Shown here: in pieces, positions 17,729 to 26,714 of the stretch
Position numbering within the stretch: the first letter of the stretch is position 1
Layout: every line of letters starts with the position of its first letter
Origin: an uncultured Paracoccaceae bacterium
GTDB lineage: Bacteria > Pseudomonadota > Alphaproteobacteria > Rhodobacterales > Rhodobacteraceae
Length of the DNA stretch: 64,000 nucleotides
NCBI GenBank assembly: GCA_947498645.1
Contig: CANMKS010000001.1
Span: 844,032-908,031, forward strand
Direction of reading: 5' to 3'
Notes under the pieces: generated by a model
Database searches by the model: none
Told to the model about the DNA's origin: nothing
Seen by the model: only the letters and a program-made list of their open reading frames with translations
Made by a program: the position numbers and the translations under genes

Positions 17729-18895
17729 ATGATTGTGCTCCCCCTCCAAAAAGGCAGCAATGCCGAACGATCCAAACACCGGAACCGGCAGGCCATCCTG
17801 GGGCAATTGCGGACCGCAGGTGCGATGGGCCGCGCAGAAATCGCGCGCGCGCTTTCGCTGACCACACAGACGGTCAGCAACATCATCGCAGAATTATCGC
17901 AAGATGGCTTGTTGCTGGAAATGGGTCGGGTGAGCGCTGGGCGCGGGTTGCCAGCGATCCAATATGCGCTGAACCCCGAAGGCGGCTATGCGCTGGGGAT
18001 CGAGGTGCGTCCCGATGCGATCTTTGCCGCACTTCTGGACATGCACGGCAAGGCCGTTGCCACCGAGCGCATCGCAGTCACACAAGCCCAGCCGGATGTC
18101 GTGATGACCCATGTCAAAGCGCTCTATGCCCGAGCGTTGGATCAGGTGCCAAATGCACGCCACCGGACATTGGGCGCTGGCATTGTCATGCCGGGGCCCT
18201 TTGGTGAAACGGGCATCACGGGGATGGGCTCTGACCTGCCCGGTTGGCAAGAGGTTGATGCGGAAACACTTTTTGAAGAGGCGATTGGATTGCCTGTGGT
18301 GCTAAGCAACGATGCCAACGCCGCTGCGATGGCAGAACGGATCAATGGCGTTGCACAGGATATCACATCTTATGCGTATCTGTATTTTGGCGCTGGTTTG
18401 GGTCTGGGGCTGGTGCATGGCGGTCATCTGGTGCGCGGCGCCTATGGCAATGCAGGCGAAATAGGGCATATCCCCGTTCCCGGTCAGAGCGGCAATCTGG
18501 AAGACGCCCTGAGCCGCCTGTCCGTTCAACGTCATCTGCAACTGGCAGGCAAGGACGCGCACAATGTCGACACGCTGGACCAATTTTTCCAGCAAAACGA
18601 TCCCGATCTCATGGCTTGGCTGACGTCGGCCAGCGCGGCATTGGGCCATGCGATGGCCATTGTCGAAAACATGTTCGATCCGCAGACGGTCATTCTGGGC
18701 GGTGCGATGCCAGATGCCATTCTGGATCATCTCGTGGCGCACGCCCCGTTGCCCGACCTTTCCGTGTCGAACCGGCCAAACGCGCCGCACCCGCGCCTGA
18801 TGCGCGGCGCGTCCGGGCGCATGACCGCGACCTTGGGCGCAGCAGCACTGATACTGAACCGGGCGTTAAGTTCGCCCATTTCACACGCGCACTAA
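17729..18895 (+). CDS. ROK-family transcriptional repressor
   Basis: 388-residue XylR/NagC-type regulator. A winged helix-turn-helix occupies about residues 20-75 (GRAEIARALSLTTQTVSNIIAELSQDGLL), followed by a ROK sugar-kinase-like domain (YALGIEVRPD, VVLSNDANAAAMAE, YGNAGEIGHIPV). The zinc-binding cysteine motif normally just after GEIGH is replaced by PGQSGNLEDAL. It is therefore a non-canonical ROK domain, possibly only ligand-sensing. It is divergent from the transporter arm, with a strong dyad between. It probably represses both arms until the sugar or a derivative binds. Confidence 0.9.
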   Translation: MIVLPLQKGSNAERSKHRNRQAILGQLRTAGAMGRAEIARALSLTTQTVSNIIAELSQDGLLLEMGRVSAGRGLPAIQYALNPEGGYALGIEVRPDAIFAALLDMHGKAVATERIAVTQAQPDVVMTHVKALYARALDQVPNARHRTLGAGIVMPGPFGETGITGMGSDLPGWQEVDAETLFEEAIGLPVVLSNDANAAAMAERINGVAQDITSYAYLYFGAGLGLGLVHGGHLVRGAYGNAGEIGHIPVPGQSGNLEDALSRLSVQRHLQLAGKDAHNVDTLDQFFQQNDPDLMAWLTSASAALGHAMAIVENMFDPQTVILGGAMPDAILDHLVAHAPLPDLSVSNRPNAPHPRLMRGASGRMTATLGAAALILNRALSSPISHAH

Positions 18896-18908
18896 GAGGA
18901 CGCAAACC

Positions 18909-21236
18909 ATGCCCCTTTCAGATCAGGCCCGGATTGCTGCCGAGCGGGACAACCCACGCATCGTTGCCCTGTGGCAGGCGCTGAGCGCGTTGAAAAGCAC
19001 AGTGTCGTTCATGAACACAGGTGCGCATCCGGATGATGAAACGTCAGCGATGCTCGCCGCGCTGCGGTTTCGCGATGGTGTGGATATCTCTTACGCCTGT
19101 TCGACCCGTGGCGAAGGTGGCCAAAACGATATCGGAACTGAGACAGAGTTTGCCTTGGGCGCCCTGCGCACGGCCGAAATGGAGGCCGCCTGCGACCGTC
19201 TTGATCTGCGGATGTATTGGCTGTCAGTTGGCCCCGATGACACGATCTTTGACTTTGGGTTTTCCAAGTCTGGCGATGAAACACTGGCAAAATGGGGGCG
19301 TGACCGGACCCTTTCACGGTTCGTCGACATCATCCGCACAGAGCGGCCAGATATCATCTGCCCAACCTTCCTGGACGTCCCCGGCCAGCATGGGCATCAC
19401 CGCGCCATGACGCAGGCAGCGCAAGAGGTCATGGACCTTGCCGCCGATCCTGACTTTGCAGGTAGCGGCTTGCCGGTCTGGCAGGTCAAAAAGATGTATC
19501 TGCCTGCATGGTCCGGGGCAGGGCAGGCCTATGACGATGATCTACCACCGCCACCTGCCACCATCACAATTCCTGCGTCTGGCAAAGATCCGGTCACGGG
19601 ATGGAGTTTTGCGCGCATTGGCCAGCAAAGCCGCGCGCTGCATGCGACACAAGCTATGGGTCGTTGGGTGCCTCCGGGTGAAGAGACTGATTTCCCGCTA
19701 CATCTTGCGCGGTCCCATGTGGCCGGACCGGATGAAGGGCTTGCATCAGGGCTACCACAAACCTTGCGCGATCTGGATGTTCCGGGCTTGGCTGTTGTGC
19801 AGGATGCCTGCGACGCGGCCTTGGCAGCCTTTCCAGACGCCACAGAAATCTTGAGAAATGCCTGCAAGGCATTGATGGATTTGCGTCGCGCGGCAGAGAC
19901 ATGCCCGGCCGACATTCGCCATAAGCTGACCCGAAAGGATGAACAACTCAGCCGCGTGATCCAGCTTGCCGCGGGCGTCGATGCGCGCGCCTATTTGCAC
20001 GACGACATCCTGCACCCCGGTGACAGCACAACGTGGTTCGGCGAGTTCTCTGCCGACATGGGTGAGTTGGATTTGACCCCTCGGGTTCCAGACGGATGGT
20101 TATTGCAGGACGGATCCATCACGCTCGACACAAATGCTGCCATCAGTGATCCTTACCCGAGCACCTATCTGCCAAATCAACCCAACGCACCATGCATCGA
20201 CGTGGCGTTGACGGTGCACGGCGTGACCGCAACCGCCAGTATGCCATTTGAGGTGCCGCCCGTTGTCTTGCCGCAACGCTCTGCCGCCTTGCAGCCAGAC
20301 GCCGATATCATCAACCGCGCGCATAGCGACCGCTCTGTCGTGATTGGGGTCAGTGATATCGCGCCAACTGGTGCAACGCCTGAATTGCGCACGCCCAAAG
20401 GCTGGACTGTCGATAGCAGCGAAGGCGGCTTTGTCGTGTCCGCCCCCGCAGATGTGTCGCCCGGGCTTTATGATCTGGCGCTGACACTGGACGGGCAAGA
20501 TGCGAGCAGCCTGCGCCACATCCGCCGTACGCATATTGCGCCGCGCGCTCTGGTGCGCCCAGCCATGGCCCAGGTGCGTGTGATTGATGTGGCACTACCT
20601 GCCGGGCAGGTCGGTTACATCGGCGGTGGCAATGATCGGGTTTGCGTGTGGCTGGAACGTATGGGCGTGAAGGTCACGGACCTATCCGGCGCAGATTTGA
20701 CTGATACCGTTCTCGCCACGTGTGACACGCTGGTGATCGGCATCTTCGCAATGAAGTTCCGCCCCGGTCTGGCAGAGGCGATGCCACGTATTCATGACTG
20801 GGTGCGCGCGGGCGGCACGCTGGTCACATTGTATCACCGTCCATGGGACAATTGGGATCCGGACACCACCGCCCCGCTCCGGCTGGAGATTGGGCAACCT
20901 TCGCTGCGCTGGCGGGTCACGGACGAGAACGCCGTCGTCACCGTTCTGGCTCCGGATCATGCGCTGTTGAACCACCCCAATCAGATCAGCGATGCCGATT
21001 GGGCGGATTGGCACAAGGAACGGGGGCTTTACTTCGCAAAGTCATGGGACCCGGCCTATACCCCTCTCATCGCAATGAATGACCCGGACGAGGCACCGTT
21101 GAAAGGCGCGCTTTTGGTGGCGGATGTGGGTCAGGGGCGTCATGTGCATACGTCACTTATCCTGCATCACCAGATGGAAAAACTCACCCCTGGCGCGTTT
21201 CGTCTGATGGCCAACCTGCTTGCCAAACGAAACTGA
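18909..21236 (+). CDS. PIG-L family deacetylase with long C-terminal extension
   Basis: 775-residue protein. The first 300 residues are a PIG-L/LmbE zinc deacetylase. The zinc and catalytic motif AHPDDE is at 39-44, and the distal GQHGHHRAM at about 159-167 supplies the other histidine. Such enzymes remove the acetyl group from N-acetylglucosamine-type moieties. The remaining 450 residues resemble a beta-rich region followed by a glutamine-amidotransferase-like fold (VGYIGGGNDRVCVWLERMGV, VTLYHRPWDNW), as in other large PIG-L proteins. Ribosome site AGAGGA lies 9 bases before the ATG. It follows ROK by 13 bases. With the kinase and lyase of the other arm, it suggests an N-acylated sugar conjugate as substrate. 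Confidence 0.85.
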   Translation: MPLSDQARIAAERDNPRIVALWQALSALKSTVSFMNTGAHPDDETSAMLAALRFRDGVDISYACSTRGEGGQNDIGTETEFALGALRTAEMEAACDRLDLRMYWLSVGPDDTIFDFGFSKSGDETLAKWGRDRTLSRFVDIIRTERPDIICPTFLDVPGQHGHHRAMTQAAQEVMDLAADPDFAGSGLPVWQVKKMYLPAWSGAGQAYDDDLPPPPATITIPASGKDPVTGWSFARIGQQSRALHATQAMGRWVPPGEETDFPLHLARSHVAGPDEGLASGLPQTLRDLDVPGLAVVQDACDAALAAFPDATEILRNACKALMDLRRAAETCPADIRHKLTRKDEQLSRVIQLAAGVDARAYLHDDILHPGDSTTWFGEFSADMGELDLTPRVPDGWLLQDGSITLDTNAAISDPYPSTYLPNQPNAPCIDVALTVHGVTATASMPFEVPPVVLPQRSAALQPDADIINRAHSDRSVVIGVSDIAPTGATPELRTPKGWTVDSSEGGFVVSAPADVSPGLYDLALTLDGQDASSLRHIRRTHIAPRALVRPAMAQVRVIDVALPAGQVGYIGGGNDRVCVWLERMGVKVTDLSGADLTDTVLATCDTLVIGIFAMKFRPGLAEAMPRIHDWVRAGGTLVTLYHRPWDNWDPDTTAPLRLEIGQPSLRWRVTDENAVVTVLAPDHALLNHPNQISDADWADWHKERGLYFAKSWDPAYTPLIAMNDPDEAPLKGALLVADVGQGRHVHTSLILHHQMEKLTPGAFRLMANLLAKRN

Positions 21237-22083
21237 TCCACCCCGCAACGGGCTGGCGGCAGGATGGCTGCTGGCGGATATGGCGCTGAACATCTGGGCG
21301 CTGTCGATCGTCAAGGCGTTGGGGTTGGGATACCCTGCATTTCAACTGGTTTTCCTGCGGGCCGGTGTCGGGTTCTTGCTGATGCTGCCATGGGTATGGC
21401 GGTATCGACATGCGTTCCGCGGACTGCCTGACTTGCGGCTGCACGCGCTTCGGGTGGGGTTTTCCGCGATCGCCCTAACCGCAAGCTTTTTTGCGATTTC
21501 CCGGCTCCCGCTGGCGCTGTTCACAGCGATCAGCTTTACCCGGCCGATATTGACGATGATTGCCGCGGCTTGGCTATTGAACGAGCTTATCACCCGCGAC
21601 CGCTGGATCGCCGCAGTTGTCGGGTTGATCGGGGTTGTGATTGCCGTGGACCCTTCGGGATTGTCCGGGGGGTGGGGGTTGGCGGCACAAGTGTTGGTGG
21701 TCTTTGCGGCGACAGGTGCGGTCATCACGACGCGCAAACTGGTCGCGGCTCCAACAGTTGTCATGATGACGTTCTACACAGCAGGCCTCACTGTGATCGT
21801 GGCACCCTTTGCTTTGCTCACATGGCAACCGGTGCCTTTCAACAATTGGCCCACATTGCTGGCCATTGGGGTCTTTGCGCAGTCTGCCCAGTTCTGCTTT
21901 CTAAGAGCGCACCGCTATGGGCAGGCCGGATTTCTGTCCGTCCTTTCTTATGCCAGCTTGGTATTTTCAACGATGGTTGGCTATTTCGTTTTTGACGAAC
22001 TGCCCAAGTCAGGTTTTTGGGCGGGGGCTTCGTTGATCATTGCCGCCACACTTTGGATCACGCTGAGGCGACGCGCGGTCTAG
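21220..22083 (+). CDS. EamA/DMT-family transporter
   Basis: 287-residue membrane protein with about ten helices in two EamA repeats (first half ends at VIAVDPSGL; second begins around GGWGLAAQVLVVF). The drug/metabolite family usually exports metabolites or amino acids. I assign a TTG start at 21220 because homology begins almost at once and no ATG is close; the frame overlaps the PIG-L gene by 17 bases. It is the third gene of the ROK arm and may export a by-product of the pathway. Confidence 0.82.
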   Translation: MPNETDPPRNGLAAGWLLADMALNIWALSIVKALGLGYPAFQLVFLRAGVGFLLMLPWVWRYRHAFRGLPDLRLHALRVGFSAIALTASFFAISRLPLALFTAISFTRPILTMIAAAWLLNELITRDRWIAAVVGLIGVVIAVDPSGLSGGWGLAAQVLVVFAATGAVITTRKLVAAPTVVMMTFYTAGLTVIVAPFALLTWQPVPFNNWPTLLAIGVFAQSAQFCFLRAHRYGQAGFLSVLSYASLVFSTMVGYFVFDELPKSGFWAGASLIIAATLWITLRRRAV

Positions 22084-22196
22084 GGGATCGACGTCAGACG
22101 CTGAATGCTTTTCATAGGGTGGGCCGCTTGTGTTGCTTTCACAAAGGCCTCGCGCAACTTAGCACCTGGCGTCTCTCTTGAGGCCAATTAGTGCGA

Positions 22197-22892
22197 TTAC
22201 GTCCGCGATTTTTCGAATGCTTCCCAGGCCTTTTCAAAGGTTGCAAAGTCAAATCCGGTAGCGCGCGCAGGGCCCAGAATAAGTTGTTCTGTATCCTGCA
22301 TCTTCTTGATCGCATGGGGTAGCTGATCCACGACTTCTGGCGGCACCACAAGTGCGCCATGGCGGTCGGCGTGGATCAGGTCGCCTTGCGCCACCGTCAT
22401 GCCAAAAATGGTGACAGGGTTGCCGAGGTCTTTGACATGTACAAAGCCGTGGCTGGGGCCGATGGAGCCCGCGATCACAGGGTATCCTTCTGCCATGTCG
22501 CCAAGGTCGCGCATGACCCCGTTTGTCAGTGTCCCCGACAGACCAAAACCCTTGTGGATCGTCGTATTCACCTCGCCCCAGAAGGCCCCGATTGCATGCG
22601 GATGATCAATGTCTTCGATAACGGCGACGCCCGGTTTGGGGCCTTCTGCCATTGCCTTGTAATAGGCCATACGGCGGGCGCGGATGACATCGGGCGCCTC
22701 TGTAGGGGGTTGAACAGCCTGGATTTTCGCGGTGATCGCGTAGCCAACGACCGGCGGATCGTCAGGGGCCGAGCAGAGCATCGTCCCACGTGTGAATGCG
22801 TTAAACCCGCGCTTACCCTGCGCCACCTCGATGGCATTGCATACAGTGGGCGTGTCGACGGAGCGCAGGAGAGCAAGGAGGTCTTTGTTCAT
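22197..22892 (-). CDS. RraA-like aldolase/decarboxylase
   Basis: 231-residue RraA/HMG-aldolase-fold protein. The hallmark GVMRDLGDM (Gly and the Arg-Asp pair) and the following AGSIGPSHGF, plus GDLIHADRHGALVVP, match the active site of 4-hydroxy-4-methyl-2-oxoglutarate/4-carboxy-4-hydroxy-2-oxoadipate aldolases, which bind Mg and release pyruvate. The fold is shared with the RNase E inhibitor RraA, but the catabolic context favours an aldolase or oxaloacetate decarboxylase. It overlaps the upstream hydrolase by 4 bases and is the last of a ten-gene operon. Confidence 0.8.
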   Translation of the reverse strand: MNKDLLALLRSVDTPTVCNAIEVAQGKRGFNAFTRGTMLCSAPDDPPVVGYAITAKIQAVQPPTEAPDVIRARRMAYYKAMAEGPKPGVAVIEDIDHPHAIGAFWGEVNTTIHKGFGLSGTLTNGVMRDLGDMAEGYPVIAGSIGPSHGFVHVKDLGNPVTIFGMTVAQGDLIHADRHGALVVPPEVVDQLPHAIKKMQDTEQLILGPARATGFDFATFEKAWEAFEKSRT

Positions 22893-23581
22893 GGGGTCTC
22901 CAGCCAGCGGGCAAGCGCCGCTGTCGTTTCTTGCGGTTGTTCAAGCGTCGGCAAATGACCCGCGTTTTCAATGATCGTAAATGTTGCATGGGGCATCAGA
23001 TCATACATCAACTGATGCCGCCCAATGGGGCAGAGCCTGTCATCGCGGCCACAAAGGATGAGGGTGGGGATCTTGCTGGCCTTGAGCGTTTCAACCTGAT
23101 TGGGCCGCGTTTGCAGCGCGCGCGACTGTGCTACGAAGATTTCAGAACCAAGGGTTTGCGCCATGTCCATGCACAGGTCGAGGATTTCGGCCCTGTTTGG
23201 GCCATCCGTCAGATAATTCGGCTTCATCTCTTCGCGCATCACTGCGATGAGGCCGCCTTGCTGCACTTTGGCAATTTGTGGTTCGCGCCGGGCAGCGACT
23301 TCGGGAAGCTCTGGCAACGGGTTGGTATCGAGTAGCGCAACACGTTCCACACGTTCGGGCGCCTGCCGCAGGACTTCCATTGCAACGATACCGCCCATGG
23401 ATAGCCCAGCCAAGGCAAAGACAGGCGGCGCATTTTGCAGAATATCTGCCGCGATCTCAGACACATCTGCGCCGATCATCGGCGCAGTCTGCACAATGCG
23501 CTGACCAGAGAAGGCAGCGATCTGTGCAGTCCATAATCGCGCATCGCACATCATACCTGGAAGCAGAACGAGCGGTGTCAT
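22889..23581 (-). CDS. Alpha/beta hydrolase
   Basis: 230-residue alpha/beta hydrolase. The nucleophile elbow is GLSMGG, with an acid in LCGRDDRLCP and a histidine in ENAGHLPTLEQP, a complete Ser-Asp-His triad. The N-terminal LLPGMMCDARLW holds the oxyanion HG-like region. It should hydrolyse an ester, thioester, lactone or C-C bond. Starts and stops overlap both neighbours by 4 bases, showing tight co-translation within the LacI-regulated operon. Confidence 0.88.
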   Translation of the reverse strand: MTPLVLLPGMMCDARLWTAQIAAFSGQRIVQTAPMIGADVSEIAADILQNAPPVFALAGLSMGGIVAMEVLRQAPERVERVALLDTNPLPELPEVAARREPQIAKVQQGGLIAVMREEMKPNYLTDGPNRAEILDLCMDMAQTLGSEIFVAQSRALQTRPNQVETLKASKIPTLILCGRDDRLCPIGRHQLMYDLMPHATFTIIENAGHLPTLEQPQETTAALARWLETP

Positions 23582-24702
23582 GACGCCAGTGCAGCCCCTT
23601 CAGCCATTGCGGCCAACTTTGCGTAAGCAATATCGGGATCAACCGCCCCGAAACCGGCAAAGGTGCCAAAACCACAGTCAGACCCTGCGTAGACCCTGTC
23701 TGCCCCGACAATATTGATGAAGCGGTCGAGCCGTTGTGCCACCAGTTCCGGGTGTTCGACAAAATTCGTCGTGGTATCGACAACGCCGGGGACAAGAATT
23801 TTGTCGTCTGGAATGTCATTCTTGCGATCACGGAAGGTTGTCCATTCGTGGCCGTGACGCGGGTTTGATGTCTCAAACAGCACATAGCGCGCTTTCGCTG
23901 ACATCAGCGTGTCGAACATCTTGGCCATCGGGATGTCGCAGACGTGCGGTCCTTCATAGTTGCCCCAGCAGATATGGATACGGACCCGGTCCTGCGGGAC
24001 GTCCTGCAACGCATGGTTCAAAGCCTCGACATGGCCAGCCGCGATCTTGGTGAATTCCGCGTCAGAAACGTCCTGAAACAGCATGTGCCGTGCCAAAGCC
24101 AAATCAGGGCAGTCAAGTTGTAGATCAAGGCCTGACGCGACGATCGTCTCGTATTCCATCTTCATCGCGTCTGCCAAAGCGGAAAGATAGGCCTCGCGCG
24201 TCTTGTAGTAGTCATTTTGCAAGAACAGCGAGATGACACCGGGGGATGCCGCGTTCATGAAACCGCGGTTGACCCCGTGATTTGCCATCGCCGCCGTGAG
24301 GTTGGCGATGTCCTTTTCCAACTCGCCTTGCCCTTTGGATTTGACCTGTCCCACGCACATGGGGCGGGCGTACTTTGGGGTGCCGCCATCGTCGGCGAGG
24401 CGTTTGAGGAAGCTAGGGAACAGCTTTAGGTCGCCCGGCGGGTTGCGCGGGCTGTCCCCGTCGAAACCGGTGTAGCGGTCCTTGACGTATGTGGCATAGC
24501 TGATTTTTGAGGTCTCGCCATCGCTGACTATATCGACGCCTGCGTTAACCTGTTTCGCCACAGTCGCGTCAACGGCTGAGGTCATGCAGGCGTCAAAGGC
24601 GGCTTGGTCATAATCCTCGCCCCGTTCGCGGGCGAAGATAAAATCGACGACATCCTGCGTGCGCGGCAGCGATCCAACGTGCGTTGTTGCAATCTTGGTC
24701 AT
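23578..24702 (-). CDS. MetE C-terminal-domain-like zinc methyltransferase
   Basis: 374-residue TIM barrel resembling only the catalytic half of cobalamin-independent methionine synthase; full MetE is about twice as long. The zinc ligands are kept: His and Cys in RIHICWGNYEG, Glu in VLFETSNPR, Cys in AGSDCGFGTF. HVGSLPR at the N-terminus is also typical. Stand-alone versions include epoxyalkane:coenzyme M transferase, so a thiol is the likely acceptor; the donor is unknown. I chose the ATG at 24702 (MTKIATTHVGSLPR) preceded by AGGGG. It lies inside a catabolic operon, so a role in substrate demethylation or thiol conjugation is possible. Confidence 0.85.
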   Translation of the reverse strand: MTKIATTHVGSLPRTQDVVDFIFARERGEDYDQAAFDACMTSAVDATVAKQVNAGVDIVSDGETSKISYATYVKDRYTGFDGDSPRNPPGDLKLFPSFLKRLADDGGTPKYARPMCVGQVKSKGQGELEKDIANLTAAMANHGVNRGFMNAASPGVISLFLQNDYYKTREAYLSALADAMKMEYETIVASGLDLQLDCPDLALARHMLFQDVSDAEFTKIAAGHVEALNHALQDVPQDRVRIHICWGNYEGPHVCDIPMAKMFDTLMSAKARYVLFETSNPRHGHEWTTFRDRKNDIPDDKILVPGVVDTTTNFVEHPELVAQRLDRFINIVGADRVYAGSDCGFGTFAGFGAVDPDIAYAKLAAMAEGAALAS

Positions 24703-24713
24703 CCTGTTACCCC

Positions 24714-25679
24714 TTATCCCATCCACGTGTGACCAGCCGGGTCACCGGTGGCAACGACATGAAACATGCTTGCTTCGCCGCTCATTGACGGCACGGCTGT
24801 GTGCATCAGATTCTCTGGCACTGACATGGTGTCGCCAGGGGCAAGTGTCGCCTCGCCACCTTCCCAGATCACCTGCCAATGGCCGCGCATCGGCATCAGG
24901 ACAGAGGGTACATCATGCTGGTGCATGTCCGTGGTCGCGGAATTGCGGTTCAGAAAACCAACCTCAAAACCCGGTTTGTCCCGAAGCATACCATTTTCAC
25001 CGATAACCAGTGCCGGTTTGCGGTCGGCCAGCGCCATCATATCCCAATAGCGGGCAACATAATGAGGGACGACATCATGCGTGGTGGGTTCGGGGTAGTG
25101 CGACAGCTCGTCCTCTGTGAGGAGCCGTTTGGGGTTCACTCCGTCGGGCAGCGTCTGCCCCTGTTTGGTGTCATAGAGTTTGCCGTTTTCGCCAAGAATC
25201 AAACCATGCTCTTTTGCATCTTCGATCACCTGAGGCGCCCAGATCACCCCGCCGCCTGCGTCATCTCCTCCAAGGATCGCCATGATCATTCCATAGTCGG
25301 TGCCGATGTTTTCAAAGCCCCGGAAAATGCCAGTGGGAATGTTGAAGATATCACCCTCTTCCAGCACGACCTCTCCGGCGTCGCCATGGCGGCCCCAAAA
25401 AAAGCGCCAGCGGCCCTTGAGGACAAAGAACACCTCCGCCGTGCGGTGGCTGTGCAGCGAATTGCGACATTTGGGCGGTTGGCCAGCTGCGCCGATATTG
25501 AACCCATGCGGGACCGCGATGTGGACGTGTTGATCGGGCGATTCCGAGACACCTCCACCGATGATGGTAAAGTTTTCCTTCTGGTCGCTGCCCGGCGTAT
25601 GGGCGTCGATGAAAGCAGTCTTGCACGGTTGCAATTCGCCGTAACGGACGATGCGGGCTTCCATGTCTGCGGGTGTCAT
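24714..25679 (-). CDS. Two-cupin-domain protein
   Basis: 321-residue bicupin. The first cupin has NSLHSHRTAEVFFVLKGRW, with two His and a Glu placed as metal ligands. The second has DMHQHDVPSVLMPMRGHW, with paired His. The layout recalls gentisate 1,2-dioxygenase-like bicupins, which open aromatic rings, but overall similarity is not enough to call that activity. An AAAGGAG site precedes the ATG. The 66-base gap upstream is the longest in this operon and contains a 12-base palindrome at 25724-25735. Confidence 0.8.
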   Translation of the reverse strand: MTPADMEARIVRYGELQPCKTAFIDAHTPGSDQKENFTIIGGGVSESPDQHVHIAVPHGFNIGAAGQPPKCRNSLHSHRTAEVFFVLKGRWRFFWGRHGDAGEVVLEEGDIFNIPTGIFRGFENIGTDYGMIMAILGGDDAGGGVIWAPQVIEDAKEHGLILGENGKLYDTKQGQTLPDGVNPKRLLTEDELSHYPEPTTHDVVPHYVARYWDMMALADRKPALVIGENGMLRDKPGFEVGFLNRNSATTDMHQHDVPSVLMPMRGHWQVIWEGGEATLAPGDTMSVPENLMHTAVPSMSGEASMFHVVATGDPAGHTWMG

Positions 25680-25745
25680 TTTCGTCTCCTTTGGGAAAAA
25701 GGCGGTTCATTCATTTGCTGAGAGCAATGCATTGCGAGGCGTGCC

Positions 25746-26714
25746 CTAGGCCGCGCCCATCAAGATTTGCTTCCAGATTGCGATTTCGTCATAGAGCGCA
25801 AATTCGCGGCGCAGGCCCCATGGTCCGAATTCAGCGTGGCACATACCCATCACATGCACTGCCGCGCCGGTGGGTTCGCCGAAGCTACCCCATCCTTCGT
25901 GCAGGCCATCCAACGACCAACGGATCGCGGCACGCGGCGACAGCATGTCGGCGTCCATCCCGATCTGGTGATGGATCTTGAATGTCGCATTGGGAAAGGA
26001 CGACCGAAGACCGACCCAGAAGGCCATGCAGCCTTCTCTCCCGATGGAGGTCTGCGCCCCGGCGTATTCGCCAATCACGGCCCGATCAAAATCGCGGTTA
26101 ATGGTCGTGAAATCCGCATCCATGATGCGGGTCAGAATATCGGCGTAGCGTTGGCCCCACTGGTTGTCGTTGCCTATGCCTTTGTAGTCGCCCTGCACGT
26201 CAATCGCAGGGGTAAAGACCGCCTTGGCATTGCTCGGGCCGCCCTCTGTCTCGATCAGGCCAGCGGCGTACGCGCGCGGGTCCATGCCCAGTTGCCGCAC
26301 AATGCCACCGTAGTCGCGGATCAGCCATTCGTCGTAGATGGTATCGTTCTTCGCCGCACAGTCAGCAATTACGCGCACAACCCAATGCTTGCCAGTGGCC
26401 GGGCCGAATTGGCCATCCCGCGTATGCGTCGCCTTGGTCAGCAGACGGTGAGACGACAAGAACCCGTCGTCTTCGTTGCCCGACCAGATAACGTCTTCGC
26501 CCAGCAATTCGCGGTCGGGGAATTCGTTGATGGTGGCCATGGTGCTGGCGATGACCGCCTGATTGCCGCACTGCACACCCATGGGCGATCGGACAGGGAT
26601 ATCATCCGCATAGTAGTGGGTCAGCGTCCCAACCCCGCGATCTTCCCAGATTTCCTTGGTGATGCCGATGATATAGTCGGGAAAATCTTTCCATTTGGCG
26701 TTAAAGCCCTTCAT
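25746..26714 (-). CDS. Tandem SnoaL/NTF2-like protein
   Basis: 322-residue protein that looks like two SnoaL-like (NTF2-fold) domains: one around YIIGITKEIWEDRGVGTLTHYYADD to about residue 140, the other around YADILTRIMDADFTTINRDFDR to the end. SnoaL-like proteins form cone-shaped pockets and act as cyclases, isomerases or hydrolases, often on polycyclic or polyketide-like compounds. Overlaps lacI by 4 bases. Two more SnoaL-like genes belong to the same divergent locus (29840-30325 and 34893-35885). Confidence 0.78.
   Translation of the reverse strand: MKGFNAKWKDFPDYIIGITKEIWEDRGVGTLTHYYADDIPVRSPMGVQCGNQAVIASTMATINEFPDRELLGEDVIWSGNEDDGFLSSHRLLTKATHTRDGQFGPATGKHWVVRVIADCAAKNDTIYDEWLIRDYGGIVRQLGMDPRAYAAGLIETEGGPSNAKAVFTPAIDVQGDYKGIGNDNQWGQRYADILTRIMDADFTTINRDFDRAVIGEYAGAQTSIGREGCMAFWVGLRSSFPNATFKIHHQIGMDADMLSPRAAIRWSLDGLHEGWGSFGEPTGAAVHVMGMCHAEFGPWGLRREFALYDEIAIWKQILMGAA

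Noticed and set aside
25724-25735. GCAATGCATTGC palindrome as a third LacI operator
   Set aside because: Half-sites differ from TTGCA/TGCAA in orientation and spacing; a chance 12-base palindrome within the operon is possible.
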